Below, one piece after another: positions 19,596-31,241 of a stretch of 64,000 nucleotides of DNA. The translations under genes and the position numbers were made by a program. Below the pieces are notes generated by a model. That model had not been told where the DNA came from. It saw only the letters and a program-made list of their open reading frames with translations, and made no database searches. Source of the DNA: an uncultured Paraburkholderia sp. (lineage in GTDB: Bacteria > Pseudomonadota > Gammaproteobacteria > Burkholderiales > Burkholderiaceae); assembly GCA_940746715.1 (NCBI GenBank), contig CALNWN010000002.1:1-64000 (forward strand), in the 5' to 3' direction. Each line of letters starts with the position of its first letter. The first letter of the stretch is position 1.

Positions 19596-19823
19596 TTACT
19601 GCCCGCTGGCAACGAGAGCCGACATGATGCGGTAGGCTGCGCTCACGCGGTCCTCAATCGGGAAGTTCTTGTTGGCAAGCAGTACGACGCCCACGCGTTC
19701 GCCCGGAATAAACGCCACATAGGCGCCGAAGCCGTTCGTCGAGCCTGTCTTGTTGATCCACACATTCTGCTGCGGCGGCAGCGGCGGCTCGATTGCCGTG
19801 GCGGGTGTCGGCGTGATGGCCAT
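19596..19823 (-). pseudogene. ampC: Class C beta-lactamase, C-terminal remnant
   Basis: Last 75 or so residues of an AmpC-type serine beta-lactamase: PPLPPQQNVWINKTGSTNGF holds the KTG box, followed by GAYVAFIPGERVGVVLLANKN and a terminal helix. The SxxK nucleophile and YxN motif, which should lie upstream, are absent; sequence before about 19823 is unrelated. Truncated, non-functional. Confidence 0.8.
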
Positions 19824-19980
19824 GGAGGGTCCATTGCCCTTGTGCGCTTGCCATCAGGCGCATGGTTTTTAGCTTCATTCGAGCGCTTTCCTTCCATTGT
19901 TATCGACGGATGTGCTGACGCAGCACTATCCGCGCTTCGAGCAGCGCTGACAATCGAGGATAACTTTCGGGAAGGACAAG

Positions 19981-20010
19981 AAAAATTGATGGCGGGGAGA
20001 ATTCCCCGCC
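19981..20010 (-). terminator. Intrinsic terminator of the betIBA operon
   Basis: On the minus strand, arms GGCGGGGA and TCCCCGCC (8 bp) with a four-base loop are followed by ATCAATTTTTCTTG. It lies 30 bases after the betA stop, as expected for the end of the operon. Confidence 0.75.
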
Positions 20011-20039
20011 CGAGAGAGGCACCAGCGCGAGCGTGAGGA

Positions 20040-21726
20040 TTAAACCGTCGCCCGTTCCCGCTTTCTGGAAGCGGCGCCATGGGCGACGAAATAAGGCGTG
20101 TCCACACGCGCCAGTGGCGCGCGTTGGCGAATCCTGTCGGCGATTTTTTCGGCCAGCATGATGGTCGGCGCGTTCAGGTTGCCCGTCGTGATGCGCGGCA
20201 TGATCGACGCGTCGATCATGCGCAGTCCCTGCATGCCGTGCACGCATCCTTCGTTGTCGACCACGGCCATGTCGTCGTAGCCCATCTTGCACGAGCACGA
20301 AGGATGAAACGCCGTCTCCGCGCGCGCCCGTACGAAAGTGTCGAGTTGTGCATCCGTGGTCAGTTCGGCGCCCGGATTCAGCTCGCGTCCACGGTAACGG
20401 TCGAGCGCCGGTTGCCGCATGATCTCGCGCGTGATGCGAATGCCGTCGCGGAATTCGCGCCAGTCGAGCGGATCGGCCACGTAGTTGAACAGGATGCTCG
20501 GATGCGCGGCCGGATCGCGCGACGTGAGCTTCACGCGGCCGCGGCTCGGCGAGCGCATGGAGCCGACATGCGCCTGGAAGCCATGCATTTTGATTGCATT
20601 CGAGCCGTTGTAGTTGATCGCGACCGGCAGGAAGTGATACTGGATGTTGGGCCACAAATCGTCGTCGCGCGTGCGGACAAAGCCGCCCGCTTCGAACTGA
20701 TTGCTTGCGCCGATGCCCGTGCCGTTCGGCATCCATTCGAGCCCGATGGCCGGCTGATTCCACCACTGCAATGCGGGGTAGAGCGGAGACAGGCTCCTTG
20801 CATTCGTACTGGATGTACATCTCGAGGTGATCCTGCAGGTTTTCGCCGACACCTGGCAGATCGTGCACCAGCGGAATATCCAGCTCGCGCAACCACGTCG
20901 AGCGGCCCACCCCCGAGCGTTGCAGCAATTGCGGCGATGCAATTGCGCCGCTGCACACCAGCACTTCGCGGCGCGCATGTGCATTGACGGTTGCGCCGCC
21001 ATGCAGATACGCGACGCCCACCGCGCGTTTGCCCGAGAACAGCACGCGGTCGGTCAGCGCATGCGTGACGATTGTGAGGTTCGAGCGCCCCTTCGCGCGA
21101 TCCAGGTAGCCGCGCGCTGTGCTCGCGCGCCGGCCGTTCGCCGTCACCGTGCGATCCATCGGGCCGAAGCCTTCCTGCTGATAGCCGTTCAGATCGTCGG
21201 TGCGCGGAAAGCCGGCCTGCACGCCGGCCTCGACCATGGCGGCGAAAAGCGGATTATTCCCGGGTTTGCTCGTGGTCACGTGCACGGGACCATCGCCGCC
21301 GTGATAGGCGTTCGGGCCCACGTCGCGCGTTTCGGCTTTGCGGAAATACGGCAGGCAGTCCAGATAGGTCCAGTTTTCGAGGCCTGGGCGCTCGGCCCAG
21401 CCGTCGTAATCGAGCGCGTTGCCGCGGATATAGCACATGCCGTTGATCAGCGACGAGCCGCCCAGCCCCTTGCCGCGGCCGCATTCCATGCGGCGGTTGT
21501 TCATATGCGGCTCGGGGTCTGTTTCATAGGCCCAGTTGTAGCGGCGCCCTTGCAACGGGTAGGCGAGGGCGGCGGGCATCTGCGTGCGGAAATCGAAGCG
21601 GTAATCGGGGCCGCCCGCTTCGAGCAGCAGCACGGTGACGTCGGCGTCTTCAGTGAGACGCGATGCCAGCACGTTGCCCGCCGAACTGGCGCCGACGATG
21701 ATGTAGTCGTATTCGTTCGAACTCAT
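20040..21726 (-). pseudogene. betA: Choline dehydrogenase, frameshifted
   Basis: FAD-dependent GMC oxidoreductase that converts choline to betaine aldehyde. Seen: FAD motif [32 protein letters not shown], the GMC signature [15 protein letters not shown], and near the C-terminus [10 protein letters not shown] and [17 protein letters not shown]. One extra base near 20793 (homologues read EPVSPLYPAL) changes the frame after about 310 residues. The ATG at 21726 follows GAGGAGCG and lies ten bases from the betB stop, so betI-betB-betA form one operon. Confidence 0.88.
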
Positions 21727-21736
21727 GGAGCGCTCC

Positions 21737-23110
<1,374 letters not shown>

Positions 23111-23699
23111 TCAGTCGCGCGCCGCCAGCACCAGGTCGATGTATTCGTTTGCCACACGTAGTGCCGCTCTGGTGTCCAACGGCTCGCCTGATAACGCACC
23201 GCGCAGCCACAGTCCGTCGATCAACGCCGCGAGAGACCGCTGGCCGCGCGCCGGGCTGCCGCGCGCGGCAGCGCTTTCGAAAAATCCGCGCACAGATTGG
23301 AGTTCAGACGGCGCGTGTTCACGTACTGCAGCCGCCGCAGCTGCGGTTTGTGCATGCTCTCCGACCAGAACGCGAGTCACGTCTTCATGACGGCCGCGCT
23401 CGTTTGTTCCGCATCGAAATTGGCCGCGACCACCGCGCGCAGTTCGAACGCGGGTCAGGCTTGGCCGCGCGCCGCCGGCGCGAGGTGGCCTGCCACAAGT
23501 CGCGCAGCACATGTCGCATGGTGGCTTCGAGCAGGCCGTCCTTGTCGCCGAAATAGTGGCTGACGATGCCGGTGGAAATGCTGGCGCGCTGCGCCACCGA
23601 CGCGAGCGTAGCCCCGGCGAGGCCAGTCTGGTCGATGGTGAGCAGCGTTGCGTCGATCAGCTGCGCGCGGCGGATTTCGCGCATTCCGAGCTTGGGCAT
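23111..23699 (-). pseudogene. betI: TetR-family repressor BetI, degraded
   Basis: Choline-responsive repressor of the bet operon. Seen: [19 protein letters not shown] and the helix-turn-helix [31 protein letters not shown], then in other frames [27 protein letters not shown] and [19 protein letters not shown]. Lesions: one base lost near 23452, TGG to TGA in KTWLAF (about 23375), and a frameshift near 23235. First gene of betI-betB-betA; its own operator lies just upstream. Confidence 0.88.
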
Positions 23700-23757
23700 G
23701 GTGTTGATGTGAAGATTGAACGACTCGCTTCGATCGATGCATGGTAGTTTTTTTATA

Positions 23758-23769
23758 TTGAACGGTCAA
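23758..23769. promoter_or_regulatory. Candidate BetI operator
   Basis: TTGAACGGTCAA, an almost perfect palindrome, sits in an AT-rich stretch 60 bases upstream of betI and 48 before fdhA. It resembles the TTGAACGTTCAA-type operators described for BetI. With BetI broken, both divergent units would be derepressed. Confidence 0.6.
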
Positions 23770-23816
23770 TCAATAAAAACAAGCCGCGCACCGCTCACAA
23801 GACATGGAGACATTCA

Positions 23817-25014
23817 ATGAGCAGCAATCGTGGCGTCGTCTATCTGGGGCAGGGCAAGGTTGAAGTGTAATCGATCGACTATCCGAAGATGGTCGACCCA
23901 CGTGGCCGCGCAATCGGCCACGGTGTGATTCTGAAAGTAGTCAGCACGAATATTTGCGGCTCGGACCAGCACATGGTGCGCGGCCGCACAACGGCGGAGG
24001 TCGGCCTCGTGCTCGGCCATGAAATCACCGGCGAAGTGATCGAGGTAGGCCGCGACGTGGAGACGCTCAGCATCGGCGACCTCGTTTCGGTGCCGTTCAA
24101 CGTGGCTTGCGGCCGCTGTCCAACCTGCAAGTCTCAGCACACGGGCGTGTGCCTGAACGTGAACCCGTCGCGTGCGGGGGCGCTTATGGCTATGTGGACA
24201 TGGGCGGCTGGATCGGCGGCCAGGCTGAGTATGTGATGGTGCCGTATGCCGACTTCAATCTGCTGAAGTTTCCCGACCGCGAGCAAGCGATGGCGAAAAT
24301 TCGCGATCTCACGTGTTTGTCCGACATTCTGCCGACCGGTTATCACGGCGCGGTGATGGCGGGCGTCAAGCCGGGTTCGACGGTGTATATCGCGGGTGCG
24401 GGGCCGGTCGGCATGGCGGCGGCCGCGTCAGCGCGCCTGTTGGGTGCAGCGTGCACGATCGTCGGCGACATGAACGAGGCACGCCTCGCGCATGCTCGCA
24501 AGATGGGCTTCGAGACCGTCGATCTTTCGAAAGATGCGACGCTCGGTGAGCAGATCGAGCAGATTCTCGGCAAACCGGAGGTGGATTGCGCGGTGGACTG
24601 CGTGGGCTTCGAGGCGCATGGCCACGGCAGCAGCGGCTCGCATGAGGAAGCGCCGGCCACGGTGCTCAACTCGCTGATGGAAATCACGCGTGCCGCGGGC
24701 GCGATCGGCATTCCGGGCCTCTATGTGACCGACGATCCGGGCGCCGTCGACGCCGCCGCGCGCAAGGGCAGCCTGAGCATCCGCTTCGGCCTCGGCTGGG
24801 CAAAGTCGCATTCGTTCCATACGGGCCAGACGCCGGTCAGAAGTACAACCACAACCTGATGCAGGCGATCTTGTGGGACCGTTTGCCGATTGCGGACATC
24901 GTGAACGTGACGGTGGTGTCGCTCGATCAGGCGCCGGACGGCTATCGTCAGTTCGACGGCGGCGCGCCGCGCAAATTCGTCATCGATCCGCATGGTCTGC
25001 TGAAAGCGGCGTGA
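23817..25014 (+). pseudogene. fdhA: Glutathione-independent formaldehyde dehydrogenase, three lesions
   Basis: Zinc-dependent alcohol dehydrogenase-family enzyme that oxidises formaldehyde released during demethylation of betaines. Seen: STNICGSDQHMVRGRT, GHEITGEV, the structural zinc cluster CGRCPTCKSQHTGVC, and IAGAGPVGMAAAASARLLG. Lesions: CAA to TAA at codon 18 (about 23868), one G lost in a G run near 24178, one G lost near 24836. It is divergent from betI and followed by a strong terminator. Role inferred from family and neighbours. Confidence 0.86.
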
Positions 25015-25046
25015 GCCCCGCAGCGAATTAGCTGCGCGCAATAGGA

Positions 25047-25085
25047 AACGCGTTGAACGGAAGCCCGTTCAACGCGTTTTTATTT
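25047..25085 (+). terminator. Strong intrinsic terminator after fdhA
   Basis: Perfect 14-base arms AACGCGTTGAACGG and CCGTTCAACGCGTT with loop AAGC, followed by TTTTATTT. It lies 32 bases after the fdhA stop and before the convergent regulator gene. Confidence 0.88.
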
Positions 25086-25134
25086 GCTGGCGGCGAAAAG
25101 CGCTTTCGGCGATGTCTGCTTTTGGGGCAGGCTC

Positions 25135-26129
25135 TCAGGCCGCCATCACCGGCGCTGAAGAAAGCGAGGGCGCCTGCTTGCGGCGTTCGCGCGTGGGCGC
25201 CGTGCCGAATGCATCGCGATAGCTCTTCGAAAAGTGGCAAGCCGACTGGAAGCCGCACGCCATCGTGATGTTCATGATCGACATGTCGGTTTGCAGCAGC
25301 AGCTCGCGCGCGCGCCGCAAACGCAGGGTCAGAAGTAGTGCGTCGGCGTCATGCCGAGATGCTCGCGGAAGAGGCGCTGCAACTACCGTTGCGACATGCC
25401 GGCAAGGCGCGCGAGTTCCTCGCGCGACAGCGGTTCTTCGATGTTGTTCTCCATTAGCGAGATCACTTCGAAGAGCGACTTGTTGGCCGAGCCGAGCCGC
25501 GCAACGAGCGGCATCTTCTGCTGCGCGCTGGTATCGCGCACATGTTCGACGATGAACTGCTCGGCGATCTGCGTGACGCGTGCCGTGCCGACGCGCGGTG
25601 CGATCAGATTCAGCATCATGTCGAGCGGCGCGACGCCGCCCGTGCACGTCACACGGTCGCGGTCGATCACGAACAGCTCTTTCAGAAAACGCGTGTCGGG
25701 AAACTCTTCCTTGAGCGCCGACATGTTTTCCCAGTGGATCGCGCACGCATAACCCGCGAGCAGACCGGCACGCGCGAGCGCATAGGTGCCGGTGCACAGG
25801 CTGCCGAGCACGCAACCCATGCGCGCGAAGCGGCGCAATGCCGAGAGATGCGCGGGCGTGGTCGCGCGCTGCACGTCGATGCCGCCGATCACGAACACGA
25901 TGTCCGGTTGGCCGACGCATTCGACCGGACCGGTGTCGACCGATAGTCCATTGCTTGCGGTTACCGGCCCGCCCTCGTGGCTTACGATCGACCAGCGGTA
26001 AAGCGTTTGCCCCGTCAGGTAATTCGCCATGCGCAGCACTTCGATGGCGTTGGTGAACGCGATCATCGTGAAGTTCGGAACGGGCATGAAGGCGAAATGC
26101 GACAGTGACGCCGTGCGATCGGTGGACAT
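25135..26129 (-). pseudogene. Second GlxA/AraC-type regulator, nonsense plus frameshift
   Basis: Paralogue of the regulator at 11437. Seen: FTNAIEVLRMANYL and LCTGTYALARAGLLAGY in the DJ-1-like domain, and the AraC domain from LSREELARLAGMSQR onward with ITMACGFQSACHFSKSYRDAFG. Within the helix-turn-helix a CAG is TAG (about 25385; homologues read SQRQLQRLF), and a one-base change near 25337 shifts the frame (THYYLTLRL expected). The DNA-binding domain is therefore lost. Possibly a GbdR or carnitine (CdhR-like) regulator. Confidence 0.82.
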
Positions 26130-26653
26130 GGTGAGGGGTGATTCCTTCGAATCTATAGTGTCGCGCCGCTGTGGGGCGCAGCGGCTAATGTAATTTTGAG
26201 GACTAGTGCAACTACCGTGCCATCAGGCTAAACCCTCGGTTGCCGGCGGCTTTGGTGTTCTGCCTCGGAGAAACGGCACCAGAAGGGCGCCGCTGCCTTT
26301 AATAAGCGCACCTCAAGCGCGCATTGCGTTCAGTTGCAGTGCAGCATGCAGCGGCAGCGGCGGTCGGGGCGAACGATCGTGCGACACCGCCTATACCGCC
26401 CACCAGCGGTATGAATAAAGGCCTTCAACGAAATGCCTCACGCCTGCCACCTGCCGCTCGCCAGCAACTCGCACAGCCGACTTGTCGAAAAAGGTCGCCT
26501 ATGGCGGAAAAGGTAAAGAACGCGTCTGAATTCATAAATTGACGCGCGATGCAAGCGTCAAGAATAGACGTACACAATCCGGCGGCGGCAGGGCAGAAAC
26601 GAAGACCCAGCAACGCTTCCGGCGCCTAACCTCAACGACTCCACGGACCTTCC
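26130..26653. other. Intergenic region upstream of glyA
   Basis: About 520 bases between the divergent regulator and glyA. No gene recognised. A GGAGAAACGGCACC-AGAAGGGC stretch near 26267 faintly recalls a glycine aptamer but lacks the full conserved core. Confidence 0.35.
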
Positions 26654-27924
26654 ATGTCGAACCCGAATCCTTTCTTCGAAGAATCGCTGACCGCGCGGGA
26701 TGCGGCGGTGCGCGGCGCAATTTTGAAAGAGCTCGAACGCCAGCAGTCGCAAGTCGAGCTGATCGCGTCGGAAAACATCGTGTCGCGCGGTGCTCGAAGC
26801 GCAAGGCTCGGTTCTGACCAACAAGTATGCGGAAGGCTATCCGGGCAAGCGCTACTACAGCGGTTGCGAATATGTCGACGAGATCGAAACGCTCGCGCTC
26901 GATCGTATCAAGCAGCTGTTCAACGCAAAGTTCGCCAACGTGCAGCCGCATTCTGGCGCGCAGGCAAACGGCGCGGTGATGCTCGCTCTGGTGAAGCCGG
27001 GCGACACGGTGCTCGGCATGTCGCTCGACGCGGGCGGCCACCTCACGCACGGCGCAAAGCCGGCGCTCTCCGGAAAGTGGTTCAACGCGGTGCAGTACGG
27101 CGTGAATCGCGACACGATGCTGATCGACTACGAGCAGATCGAGAAACTCGCGCAGCAGCATAAACCCGCGTTGCTGATCGCCGGCTTTTCTGCGTATCCG
27201 CGCGCTGGATTTCAAGCGTCTGCGTGCGATTGCCGACAGCGTCGGCGCGAAGCTGATGGTGGACATGGCCCACATCGCCGGCGTGATTGCGGCGGGGCGC
27301 CATGCGAATCCGGTCGAGCATGCGCACGTGGTCACCTCGACCACGCACAAGACGTTGCGCGGCCCGCGCGGCGGCTTTGTGCTGACGAATGACGAAGAGA
27401 TCGCCAAGAAGATCAACTCCGCGGTGTTTCCCGACCTGCAAGGCGGCCCGCTGATGCACGTGATCGCGGGCAAGGCGGTCGCGTTCGGCGAGGCGCTGCA
27501 ACCGTCCTTCAAGACCTACATCGACAGCGTGCTCGCCAACGCGCAGGCGCTCGGCGAGGTGCTGAAGGCAGGCGGCGTGGATCTGGTGACGGGCGGCACC
27601 GACAACCATCTGTTGCTGGTCGATCTGCGGCCGAAGGGCCTCAAGGGCAATCAGGTCGAGCAGGCGCTGGAGCGCGCGGGCATCACCTGCAACAAGAACG
27701 GCATTCCGTTCGACACGGAAAAGCCGACGGTCACCTCGGGCGTGCGCCTCGGTACGCCGGCGGGCACGACGCGCGGCTTCGGCGTGAACGAGTTCCGCGA
27801 CGTGGGCCGTCTGATTGTCGACGTGCTCGATGCGCTGCGCGATCACCCCGAAGGGCATGCTGCCACTGAACAACGCGTGCGCCGCGAAATCTCCGGGCTG
27901 TGCGAGCGCTTCCCCATCTACTGA
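26654..27924 (+). pseudogene. glyA: Serine hydroxymethyltransferase, two frameshifts
   Basis: PLP enzyme interconverting glycine plus methylene-THF with serine; beside sox genes it would remove the products of sarcosine oxidation. Seen: [62 protein letters not shown] with the PLP lysine, and [16 protein letters not shown]. Two CG/GC dinucleotides are missing, near 26793 (SRAVLEAQG expected) and 27205 ([10 protein letters not shown] expected), both inside CGCGCG runs. Everything else is well conserved. Probably a second glyA copy dedicated to this pathway. Confidence 0.88.
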
Positions 27925-27942
27925 GAACGCTTGGAGCAAACG

Positions 27943-28914
27943 ATGAGCAATCTGCACGAAAACAGCATCATCATCGACGGTTTGAACATTTCGAAGTTCG
28001 AGCGCTCGGTGTTCGAAGACATGCGCAAGGGCGGCGTGACCGCAGTGAACTGCACGGTGTCGGTCTGGGAGAGCTTCCAGAAGACGGTCGACAATATTGC
28101 CGAGATGAAGCAGCAGATCCGCGAATATGGGGAGATCCTCACGCTCGTGCGCACGACCGACGACATCTACCGCGCGAAGAAAGAGAACAAGACGGGCATT
28201 ATTTTCGACTTCCAGAATGCGCATGCGTTCGAAGACAACCTCGGCTATATCGAGGCATTCAAGGATCTCGGCGTGAACGTGGTGCAGCTTTGCTACAACA
28301 CGCAGAACCTCGTCGGCACTGGTTGCTACGAGCGCGACGGCGGCCTGTCGGGTTATGGCCGCGAAGTGATTCAGGAAATGAACCGAGTCGGCATCATGGT
28401 CGATCTCTCGCATGTGGGCGGCAAGACGTCGTCCGAAGCGATTGCGGCTTCGAAAAAGCCGGTGTGCTATTCGCACTGCTGCCCATCGGGTCTCAAAGAG
28501 CATCCGCGCAACAAGACCGACGAGCAACTGAAAGAGATTGCAGATGCAGGCGGTTTTGTGGGCGTGACGATGTTTGCGCCGTTTCTTAAGCGCGGCGCGG
28601 ACGCGACGGTCGAAGACTACATCGAGGCCATCGAATATGTGGTCGATCTGATCGGCGAAGATCAGGTCGGCATCGGCACTGACTTCACGCAAGGCTACAG
28701 CACCGAGTTCTTCGACTGGATCACGCACGACAAAGGCCGCTATCGCCAGTTGACGAACTTCGGCAAGGTCGTCAATCCGGAAGGCATTCGCACCATCGGC
28801 GAGTTTCCGAACCTGACCGCCGCGATGGAGCGTGCCGGTTGGAGCGAGACGCGCATCAGGAAGATCATGGGCGAAAACTGGGTGCGGGTATTCGGCGAAG
28901 TGTGGAAGGTCTGA
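27943..28914 (+). CDS. Membrane dipeptidase-family protein of the betaine cluster
   Basis: Peptidase M19-like protein of 323 residues, very similar in sequence to the one encoded in the P. aeruginosa gbc/dgc cluster (PA5396 type). Seen: IIIDGLNISKFERSVFEDMRKGG, FQNAHAFEDNLGYIE, LCYNTQNLVGTGCYERDGG, VDLSHVG and YSHCCPSGLKEHPRNK. The HxD zinc motif of classical renal dipeptidases is absent at the start (DGLN in place of DGHND), so a peptidase role is doubtful. ATG 27943 is preferred to a TTG at 27931. Intact. Confidence 0.85.
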   Translation: MSNLHENSIIIDGLNISKFERSVFEDMRKGGVTAVNCTVSVWESFQKTVDNIAEMKQQIREYGEILTLVRTTDDIYRAKKENKTGIIFDFQNAHAFEDNLGYIEAFKDLGVNVVQLCYNTQNLVGTGCYERDGGLSGYGREVIQEMNRVGIMVDLSHVGGKTSSEAIAASKKPVCYSHCCPSGLKEHPRNKTDEQLKEIADAGGFVGVTMFAPFLKRGADATVEDYIEAIEYVVDLIGEDQVGIGTDFTQGYSTEFFDWITHDKGRYRQLTNFGKVVNPEGIRTIGEFPNLTAAMERAGWSETRIRKIMGENWVRVFGEVWKV

Positions 28915-28919
28915 CCTTC

Positions 28920-29111
28920 ACCGTCATTCAGCAAACGAAATCACCCTATAGCTACATGTTCGCAGGCTGGTTCGCGGGCGCAATGGATTGGGTCAACGAC
29001 ACGGCGCCCGATGCTTCGCGCAAGGGCCCGCCGTCGAAATCGCGGGAAGCGCGCTGCGCGGCCGAAGGCCACGAGCATTGCGTGTTCGAAGTGTCGCCGC
29101 TCGCGGCATGA
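28920..29111 (+). pseudogene. DUF5943 / 4-vinyl-reductase-like protein, C-terminal remnant
   Basis: Only the last 55 or so codons survive: SPYSYMFAGWFAGAMDWVND and CAAEGHEHCVFEV, the C-terminus of the DUF5943 protein that normally follows the dipeptidase in betaine clusters (PA5395 type). No upstream part of that protein is present between the dipeptidase stop and this remnant, so most of the gene was deleted. Confidence 0.7.
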
Positions 29112-29179
29112 CGCGCTGACTAGCACGCGTTATCACGCTCACGGCATAGCACTACCAATCATATCATTCCGAGGTCGCA

Positions 29180-31239
29180 ATGCGTTACCCGAACCTTTTC
29201 AAGCCTCTCACGCTGAACAAGCTGACCTTGCGCAACCGCATCGTCAGTACCGCGCATGCGGAGGTGTATGCGGAGCCGGGCGGCCTGCCTGGCGACCGTT
29301 ATATCCGCTACTACGAAGAAAAGGCCAAGGGCGGTGTGGGCCTCGCGGTGTGCGGCGGATCGAGCCCGGTGTCGATCGACAGTCCGCAAGGCTGGTGGAA
29401 GTCGGTGAATCTGTCGACTGACAAAGTTATCGACCCGTTGTCCCGGCTTGCCGAAGCGATGCATGCGCACGGCGCGAAGATCATGATCCAGGCCACTCAC
29501 ATGGGCCGCCGCTCGGCGTTTCATGGGGAGCACTGGCCGCATCTGATGTCGCCCTCCGGCGTGCGTGAACCGGTGCATCGCGGCAATGCGAAGATCATCG
29601 AGGTGGAAGAGATCCGCCGCATCATCACTGACTTCGCCGCGGCTGCGAAACGCGTGAAGGACGCCGGCATGGACGGAGTCGAGATTTCCGCGGCGCACCA
29701 GCATCTGATCGATCAGTTCTGGAGCCCGCGCACCAACTTCCGTACCGACGAATGGGGCGGCTCGCTCGAAAACCGCCTGCGTTTCGGCGTGGAAGTGCTG
29801 AAAGCGGTGCGCGAAGCCGTGGGGCCCGACTTCTGCGTGGGCTTGCGCATGTGCGGCGACGAGTTCCATGAAGACGGTCTCGACCATAAACAGCTGAAGG
29901 AAATCGCGCAAGCGATGAGCGAGAGCGGCCTGATCGATTATCTCGGCGTGATCGGCTCGGGCGCGGACACGCACAACACGCTCGCCAACTGCATGCCGCC
30001 GATGGCGCTGCCGCCCGAGCCTTTCGTGCATCTCGCAGCCGGCATCAAGTCGGTCGTGAAGATCCCGGTCATGCATGCGCAAAGTATTCGCGATGCAGGC
30101 CAGGCCGAGCGGCTGCTTGCGAGCGGCATGGTCGATCTGGTCGGCATGACCCATGCGCAGATTGCAGATCCGCATATGGTCATCAAGATTCGCGATGGCC
30201 GCGAAGACGAAATCAAGCAATGCGTGGGCGCGAATTATTGCATCGACCGCCAATACAACGGGCTCGACGTGCTGTGTGTACAGAATGCCGCGACGTCGCG
30301 CGAAGCGACCATGCCGCACGTCATTACGCGCACGAGCGGGCCGAAACGTAAGGTCGTCGTGGTCGGCGCCGGCCCTGCGGGTCTCGAGGCCGCTCGCGTC
30401 GCGAAGTCGCGCGGTCATGACGTGGTGCTGTTCGAAAAGAACGACTACGTGGGCGGCCAGATCATGCTTGCGGCCAAAGCGCCGCAGCGCGAGCAGATGG
30501 CGGGCATTGTCCGCTGGTTCGACATGGAGACGAAGCGCCTTGGCGTGGACCGCCGTCTCGGTGTCGTCGCCGATGAGAAAACCATCATGGCGGAAAAGCC
30601 CGACATCATCGTGCTGGCCGGGCGGCTCGGTTCACGGGGCAAGTCGCGGCGTGGGGCGTCGACGAAGGCCTTGCGGTCAGCTCGTGGGACGTGCTCTCGG
30701 GCAAGGTCGAACCGGGCAAGAACGTGCTCGTCTATGACGGCGTCAGCACGCATGCCGGCGCAGGTGTCGCGGATTTCATCTCGAGCCGCGGATCGAATGT
30801 GGAAATCGTCACGCCCGACGTCAAGGTGGCCGACGACGTAGGCGGCACCACGTTCCCGATTTTCTACCGCCGTCTCTATGCGCAAGGCGTGATTCACACG
30901 CCGAACTACTGGCTCGACCGCGTGTACGAAGAAGACGGCAAGAAGATCGCCGTGATTCGCAACGAGTACACGGAAGAGCAGGAAGAGCGTGCGGTCGATC
31001 AGGTGGTGATCAAAAACGGCAGCACGCCGAACGACGAGTTGTACTGGAAGCTCAAGCCCGAGTCGGTGAACCGCGGTCAGGTGGACGTGCATAAGCTCTT
31101 TGCGTCGGAGCCGCAGCCGTCGCTGTCCGAACCGCTCGGCAACGGCCGGTTCTTGCCCTTTCGCGTCGGCGACTGCATTTCCATGCACAACATTCACGGC
31201 GCGATCTACGACGCGCTGCGCCTTTGCAAGGACTTCTGA
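29180..31239 (+). pseudogene. dgcA: Dimethylglycine demethylase, flavin subunit, frameshifted
   Basis: Old-yellow-enzyme-type TIM barrel plus FAD/NAD domain, homologous to P. aeruginosa DgcA. Seen: [68 protein letters not shown] (4Fe-4S cysteines) and [20 protein letters not shown]. About four bases are missing between 30610 and 30640 (homologues read VLATGGSVFTGQ), throwing the frame; the other frame continues to 31239 with [15 protein letters not shown] and CISMHNIHGAIYDALRL. It heads dgcA-dgcB-etfA-etfB. Confidence 0.87.
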
Positions 31240-31241
31240 CG

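Noticed and set aside
26255..26300. Possible glycine riboswitch upstream of glyA
   Set aside because: A GGAGAAACGGCACC...AGAAGGGC stretch recalls the aptamer, but the full core and the second aptamer are missing and the order is imperfect.
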